A stretch of DNA of 10,227 nucleotides, from NCBI GenBank assembly GCA_004195305.1, contig SDWN01000661.1, forward strand, positions 1 to 10,227. The letters are read 5' to 3'. Source of the DNA: Neptunomonas sp. (lineage in GTDB: Bacteria > Pseudomonadota > Gammaproteobacteria > Pseudomonadales > Balneatricaceae). Below are positions 6,431 to 10,227 of this stretch, piece after piece. Position 1 is the first letter of the stretch. Each line of letters opens with the position of its first letter. The notes below the pieces were generated by a model. That model searched no databases. It was not told the origin of the DNA and was given only the letters and a program-made list of their open reading frames with translations. The position numbers and the translations under genes were made by a program.

Positions 6431-7531
6431 ATGATGCGGTTAAATAAGATCCCCACCACGATCGTGACCGGTTTTTTAGGTAGTGGCAAAACCACCCTGT
6501 TGTCCAATGTTTTAAAGCAGGCGGCTGGAAAGCGCATTGCGGTTATCGTCAACGAGTTTGGTGAACTGGATATCGATGCCGATCTGTTGCGCAGCTGTCC
6601 TCTCCCCTGTGATGAGACGGGTGACGCTAACAGTGCCAGTCAGGGCCAAACGCAAAACGGCATCTATGAGCTGGCCAACGGCTGTATCTGCTGTACCGTC
6701 GAAGAGGAGTTTCTGCCGGTGATGCAGCAACTGGTCGCGCGTCGCGATGAGATCGATCATATCCTGATCGAAACCAGTGGCCTGGCGCTGCCCAAACCGT
6801 TGGTGCAGGCGTTTAACTGGCCGGGTATCAAAGAACATTGCACCGTGGATGCGGTGATCACCGTGATTGATGGGCCCGCTGTTGCTGCCGGTCGTTTTGC
6901 CCATGATGCCGAGCGGGTGCAGGCGCAGCGGCAGGCGGACGAGAGCCTGGATCATGATCCCAGCCTGCAGGAGTTGCTCGACGATCAGTTGAGTGCCGCC
7001 GATCTGGTGGTCGTCAGCAAGAATGATCTGCTGGATGACGCCGAGCGTGAGCGGGTGCAGCGGGTGATTGAAGCCAAGGTGCCGAGTGCCGTCAAGACCG
7101 TTTACACCTGTAATGGCGAAGCCCAGCTGGATAGGTTGATGGGGCTGGATGCCGCAGCGGAAGAGCGTATCGGTGAGGTGCACAATCATCATGATGCCCA
7201 TCATGAGCATGGCGCGCATCACGATCATGCCCATGACCATTTTGATTCATTTGTGATTACCCTCGGCGTCGTTGACGGGGATAAGTTGCAGCGCGCCCTG
7301 AAGGACCTGCTGGGAGATTTCAATATCTTCCGCGCCAAAGGCTTTGCCGCCCTGCCCGGTAAACCGATGCGTCAGGTGCTGCAGGCTGTCGGTAAGCGTC
7401 TGGATGTGTATTTTGACCGTCCTTGGGGGGCGCAAGAGCCGCGGGCCACCCAGCTGGTCTTTATCGGTAAGGGGATCGAGGAATCCGTGATCAAGACGGC
7501 CCTTGAAACCGCGCTGGTGGACGCTGCCTAG
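6431..7531 (+). CDS. cobW: CobW, metal-binding G3E-family GTPase of cobalamin synthesis
   Basis: CobW belongs to the G3E P-loop GTPases (with HypB, UreG, MeaB) and is thought to deliver cobalt to the CobN chelatase. The 366-residue protein has the Walker A GFLGSGKT (14-21), a CxxxC pair (Cys56, Cys60), the metal-site motif NGCICCT (Cys85, Cys87, Cys88), ETSGL, and SKND for guanine recognition. A His-rich linker (251-270) precedes the CobW_C domain ending in GKGIEESVIKTALE. Between Cys60 and Cys85 there is a polar Asn/Ser/Gln-rich stretch that looks longer than in the CobW proteins I recall. Two ATGs (6431, 6434) follow AAGGA at 6422-6426; the second has the better spacing of seven bases. The stop abuts the cobN ATG. 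Linkage to cobN supports cobalt rather than zinc as the cargo. Confidence 0.93.
   Translation: MMRLNKIPTTIVTGFLGSGKTTLLSNVLKQAAGKRIAVIVNEFGELDIDADLLRSCPLPCDETGDANSASQGQTQNGIYELANGCICCTVEEEFLPVMQQLVARRDEIDHILIETSGLALPKPLVQAFNWPGIKEHCTVDAVITVIDGPAVAAGRFAHDAERVQAQRQADESLDHDPSLQELLDDQLSAADLVVVSKNDLLDDAERERVQRVIEAKVPSAVKTVYTCNGEAQLDRLMGLDAAAEERIGEVHNHHDAHHEHGAHHDHAHDHFDSFVITLGVVDGDKLQRALKDLLGDFNIFRAKGFAALPGKPMRQVLQAVGKRLDVYFDRPWGAQEPRATQLVFIGKGIEESVIKTALETALVDAA
7181..7240 (+). other. His-rich metal-binding linker of CobW
   Basis: Codons for residues 251-270 of CobW encode 11 histidines and three aspartates or so in 20 positions, arranged mostly as HH and HxH pairs separated by Asp, Ala, Glu or Gly. 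Such linkers between the GTPase and CobW_C domains are common in the family and bind divalent metals, here presumably cobalt. Confidence 0.85.
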
Positions 7532-10227
7532 ATGCACCTGCTAGCGGCCCAGCCCGGTGGTTTTGTCGATGAAGAGGGGATCATCGACCTGGACCAGTCG
7601 CCGGCTGAGATCATTATCCTCTCCGCAGCGGATAGCACCCTGGCGGCATTGGCCGGTGGGGTGCAGGCGTTACCCAGCGATTATCCGAGCATTCGCCTGG
7701 CCAATTGGATCCAGTTGCTGAAACCGGCCGCTTATGATCTTTATGAGCATAAGGTGTTGGACCATGCCCAGGTTGTGGTGGTGTCGTTGTTGGGCGGGCA
7801 AAACTACTGGGAGTATGGCTTCGAGCGGCTGCAGGCCTGGGCAGCCGCGAGCGATGCCCGCCAGCCGCGCCAGCTGATCATCGTCCCCGGTGATGATGCG
7901 CCGGACCCTGACCTGTTCAATGCATCCAATGTGCCCGAAGAGGAGAGTCTTCGGGTCTGGCGCTATCTGCGTGAGGGCGGACTGGATAACGCCCAGCAAC
8001 TGCTGAGGTTTTTGGTCGCGCACTATCTGCAGCGGGACAGCCGCTGGCAGGAACCGAGAGTGCTGCCACGCTGCATGATGTATATGCCTGGTATCGTGCG
8101 TGCCGCAACGGTTAACGCCGATGCTGATGCCGGTATTGATGGCGGTGTTGATGGCCACGCTAAGACCGGGTCTGTCCATCCTGCTGTTCCTGGCAACACC
8201 GCGTCGCGTAGATCGGGCCAGGCCAGCTTCGCCGAGTGGCAGCAACGTTGGCAAGACAGTGGCAATGCGGGTCGCCCGGTGTGCCTGCTGCTGTTTTATC
8301 GCAGCCATCTGCAGAGCGCCAATACGGCGATGTTTGATGAGCTGATCGCGGAGCTTGAACGGCACCGGCTCAATCCGCTGCCGATCGCGGTGGCGTCGCT
8401 TAAAGACGCGGAATCGATGGCGCTGGTCAATGCGTTGGTGGAGCAGAGTGGTGCCGTGCTGATCATCAATACCACCGGCTTTGCCAGCAATACGGTAGCC
8501 AGTCCCGACCTGTCATCGGAGCCCAGTGAGTTCTATTCGTCCTTCGTAAAACCCATTCCGGTGTTGCAGCTGGTGCTGTCCAGCAGTACCGAAGCCGACT
8601 GGCGTCAATACAGTCAAGGCTTGCGTAGTCGTGATATCGCGATGCAGGTGGTGCTTCCGGAGATGGATGGTCGCATCATCACCCGGGCCATCAGCTTCAA
8701 GACGGAAAGTTATTTTGATCCCCGTTGCCAGGTGTCGGTGGTGCGTTATGCGCTGCATCCTGAGCGTGCGTCTTTTGTCGCTGAGTTGGCCGTACGCTAC
8801 GCGGCACTGTCGAGCAAGGCCAATGCCGATAAGCGGATCGCACTGGTTCTGGCGAACTACCCGACCAAAGATGGCCGTATCGGTAATGGCGTAGGACTGG
8901 ATACACCGGCATCCACGATCAATATTTTGAACGCCATGGCCGCTGCCGGTTATCCCCTCGGCGAGCTGACAGAGAACCCGCTGCCCGAAACCGGGGACGC
9001 GCTGATTCAGGCGCTGCTGGGGGCCGTGACCAATAACCCCAATACGCTGCACCAGCTGCCCTGCTGGCAGAGTCTGGCGGTCGCGGAATATCTGGGTTAT
9101 TTTCGGCGCTTGCCGCAGTCGTGTCAGGATGCGGTCAACCAACAATGGGGGGCGCCAGAACAAGATATCAAATTCCGTAACGGACGCCTGATGCTGTCCG
9201 GTATCCGCCTGGGTGAGACCTTTATCGGCATCCAGCCCGCCCGGGGCTTTAATATCGATCTGGCGGCTAACTACCACGACCCGGATCTGGTACCGCCGCA
9301 CAACTACCTGGCGTTCTATTTCTGGTTAAGGCACTGCTACCGGGTGGATGCCATTATTCATGTCGGCAAACATGGCAATCTGGAGTGGCTGCCGGGTAAA
9401 GGATCGGCGTTGTCCGACAGCTGCTGGCCCGATATTGCGCTGGGACCGACACCGCATTTTTATCCCTTTATCGTCAACGACCCCGGCGAGGGTGCCCAGG
9501 CCAAACGGCGTACTCAGGCGGTGATCATCGATCACCTCATGCCGCCGATGACCCGTGCGGAAACCTACGGTGAACTGGCCGAATTGGAAGGGTTGGTGGA
9601 TGAGTATTACCAAGCGCTGGGCATGGATAGTCGCCGTGAACAGTGGTTGCGGGATGAGATCCTCAAACAGGTGCGTGAATCCAATGTGCTGGAGGAACTG
9701 ACGGGTGCTGACTTGTCGGGTAACGCCAAGCCTGAGGATCAGGATAAACAGTTGCTGGCCGAGCTGGATGCCTACCTGTGTGATATCAAGGAAGCCCAGA
9801 TTCGCCATGGCCTGCATATTCTGGGGGCTTTGCCCGACACCGATAAGCTCACCGACACCCTGGTGGCCCTGCTGCGTTTACCCCGCTGTCATGGCCGCAG
9901 CGACGACGCGTGCAGCCAGGGCATTCTGCACAACCTGAGCCTCGACCTGGACCTGAGGGTTGCTGGGGCGATCGAGGCGGAGACCGAACGTTTCGATCCC
10001 CTGGCCGCCAGCGCCGAGCCCTGGCTCGGCCCGCGCCCTGAACCCCTGGCTTCGATCAGTGATGATCCCTGGCGCACGGAGGCTGACACCCGCGAGCGCT
10101 TGGAACTGCTGGCGCATGCCTGGGTGAAAACCTACGTGCTGGAGGGGCGCGATATTGATGAGTTGACGACGCTGCAGGGCGGGGCCTTTTCCTCCTTCGG
10201 CTTTAACTTTGGCTTTAACAACACGCG
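7532..10227 (+). CDS. cobN: Aerobic cobaltochelatase large subunit CobN, N-terminal 898 residues (3' end outside window)
   Basis: CobN is the ATP-dependent chelatase subunit (related to BchH/ChlH) that, with CobS and CobT or with ChlI/ChlD-type partners, inserts cobalt into hydrogenobyrinic acid a,c-diamide. I read the frame codon by codon from ATG 7532 to the last base without a stop. The start MHLLAAQPGGFVDEEG matches the family N-terminus. Core motifs include ANYPTKDGRIGNGVGLDTPAS (about residues 443-463), HVGKHGNLEWLPGK (610-623) and GEGAQAKRR (652-660). CobN is about 1,270 residues in P. denitrificans, so roughly 70% is present. The ATG follows the cobW TAG with no gap; GGTGGA at 7516-7521 is a possible ribosome site. 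A low-complexity Asp/Gly/Ala-rich insertion lies at about residues 191-230. No frameshift is seen. Confidence 0.95.
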   Translation, partial: MHLLAAQPGGFVDEEGIIDLDQSPAEIIILSAADSTLAALAGGVQALPSDYPSIRLANWIQLLKPAAYDLYEHKVLDHAQVVVVSLLGGQNYWEYGFERLQAWAAASDARQPRQLIIVPGDDAPDPDLFNASNVPEEESLRVWRYLREGGLDNAQQLLRFLVAHYLQRDSRWQEPRVLPRCMMYMPGIVRAATVNADADAGIDGGVDGHAKTGSVHPAVPGNTASRRSGQASFAEWQQRWQDSGNAGRPVCLLLFYRSHLQSANTAMFDELIAELERHRLNPLPIAVASLKDAESMALVNALVEQSGAVLIINTTGFASNTVASPDLSSEPSEFYSSFVKPIPVLQLVLSSSTEADWRQYSQGLRSRDIAMQVVLPEMDGRIITRAISFKTESYFDPRCQVSVVRYALHPERASFVAELAVRYAALSSKANADKRIALVLANYPTKDGRIGNGVGLDTPASTINILNAMAAAGYPLGELTENPLPETGDALIQALLGAVTNNPNTLHQLPCWQSLAVAEYLGYFRRLPQSCQDAVNQQWGAPEQDIKFRNGRLMLSGIRLGETFIGIQPARGFNIDLAANYHDPDLVPPHNYLAFYFWLRHCYRVDAIIHVGKHGNLEWLPGKGSALSDSCWPDIALGPTPHFYPFIVNDPGEGAQAKRRTQAVIIDHLMPPMTRAETYGELAELEGLVDEYYQALGMDSRREQWLRDEILKQVRESNVLEELTGADLSGNAKPEDQDKQLLAELDAYLCDIKEAQIRHGLHILGALPDTDKLTDTLVALLRLPRCHGRSDDACSQGILHNLSLDLDLRVAGAIEAETERFDPLAASAEPWLGPRPEPLASISDDPWRTEADTRERLELLAHAWVKTYVLEGRDIDELTTLQGGAFSSFGFNFGFNNT
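8120..8155 (+). repeat. 12-base tandem repeat in the CobN linker
   Basis: Units GATGCCGGTATT (8126-8137) and GATGGCGGTGTT (8138-8149) are followed by a half unit GATGGC (8150-8155) and preceded by GATGCT (8120-8125). They encode Asp-Ala/Gly-Gly-Ile/Val repeats at residues 197-208. The unit length keeps the frame, so it can expand or shrink without breaking CobN. Confidence 0.75.

Noticed and set aside
6512..7240. 242-codon open frame on the - strand opposite cobW
   Set aside because: Its Met/Ile-rich start is just the reverse complement of the CobW His-rich codons (CAT read as ATG). It is a shadow.
7670..9301. Two long - strand frames (7670-8365 and 8513-9301) opposite cobN
   Set aside because: cobN is open through the whole region with conserved chelatase motifs; these antisense frames carry no recognisable domain.

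Overview
This window is a nearly uninterrupted stretch of one cobalamin (vitamin B12) corrin-ring operon, with every gene on the + strand. Gene content (cbiD used together with cobK/H/L/I/J/M, cobW and a large cobN), moderate to high GC and protein style suggest a gammaproteobacterium, perhaps a marine or Oceanospirillales/Pseudomonas-like lineage. The taxonomic placement is inference from content only.

Layout: the 3' end of cbiD (1-208) overlaps cobK by 4 bases (ATGA). cobK overlaps cobH by one base (TAGTG). cobL, a CbiE-CbiT fusion, follows. A 59-base spacer with degenerate tandem repeats leads to cobI, which overlaps cbiG by 4 bases (ATGA). An 81-base spacer with two further small tandem repeats leads to cobJ. 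Then come cobM (62-base spacer), cobW (73-base spacer) and cobN, whose ATG directly abuts the cobW stop and whose reading frame stays open to the window end (898 codons, incomplete).

Pathway logic: CobI (C20 methylation of precorrin-2), CobJ (C17 methylation and ring contraction), CobM (C11), CbiD (C1), CobK (reduction of precorrin-6A), CobL (C5 and C15 methylation, decarboxylation) and CobH (methyl migration) together carry precorrin-2 to hydrogenobyrinate. CobN is the large subunit of the late cobalt chelatase, and CobW is a metal-binding GTPase linked to cobalt supply. The operon splits into a late-ring-step block (cbiD-cobK-cobH-cobL), an early-ring-step block (cobI-cbiG-cobJ-cobM) and a cobalt block (cobW-cobN).

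The most interesting biological point is the mixed gene set. CbiD and CbiG are hallmarks of the oxygen-independent, early-cobalt route, while CobN belongs to the oxygen-dependent, late-cobalt route. No CobG or CobZ mono-oxygenase and no CobF lie in the window. CbiG is short and appears to lack the middle domain. A second theme is small tandem duplications at gene junctions and inside cobK and cobN. I see no RNA genes, mobile elements, CRISPR arrays, riboswitch or terminator, and nothing that looks like an entirely new system.
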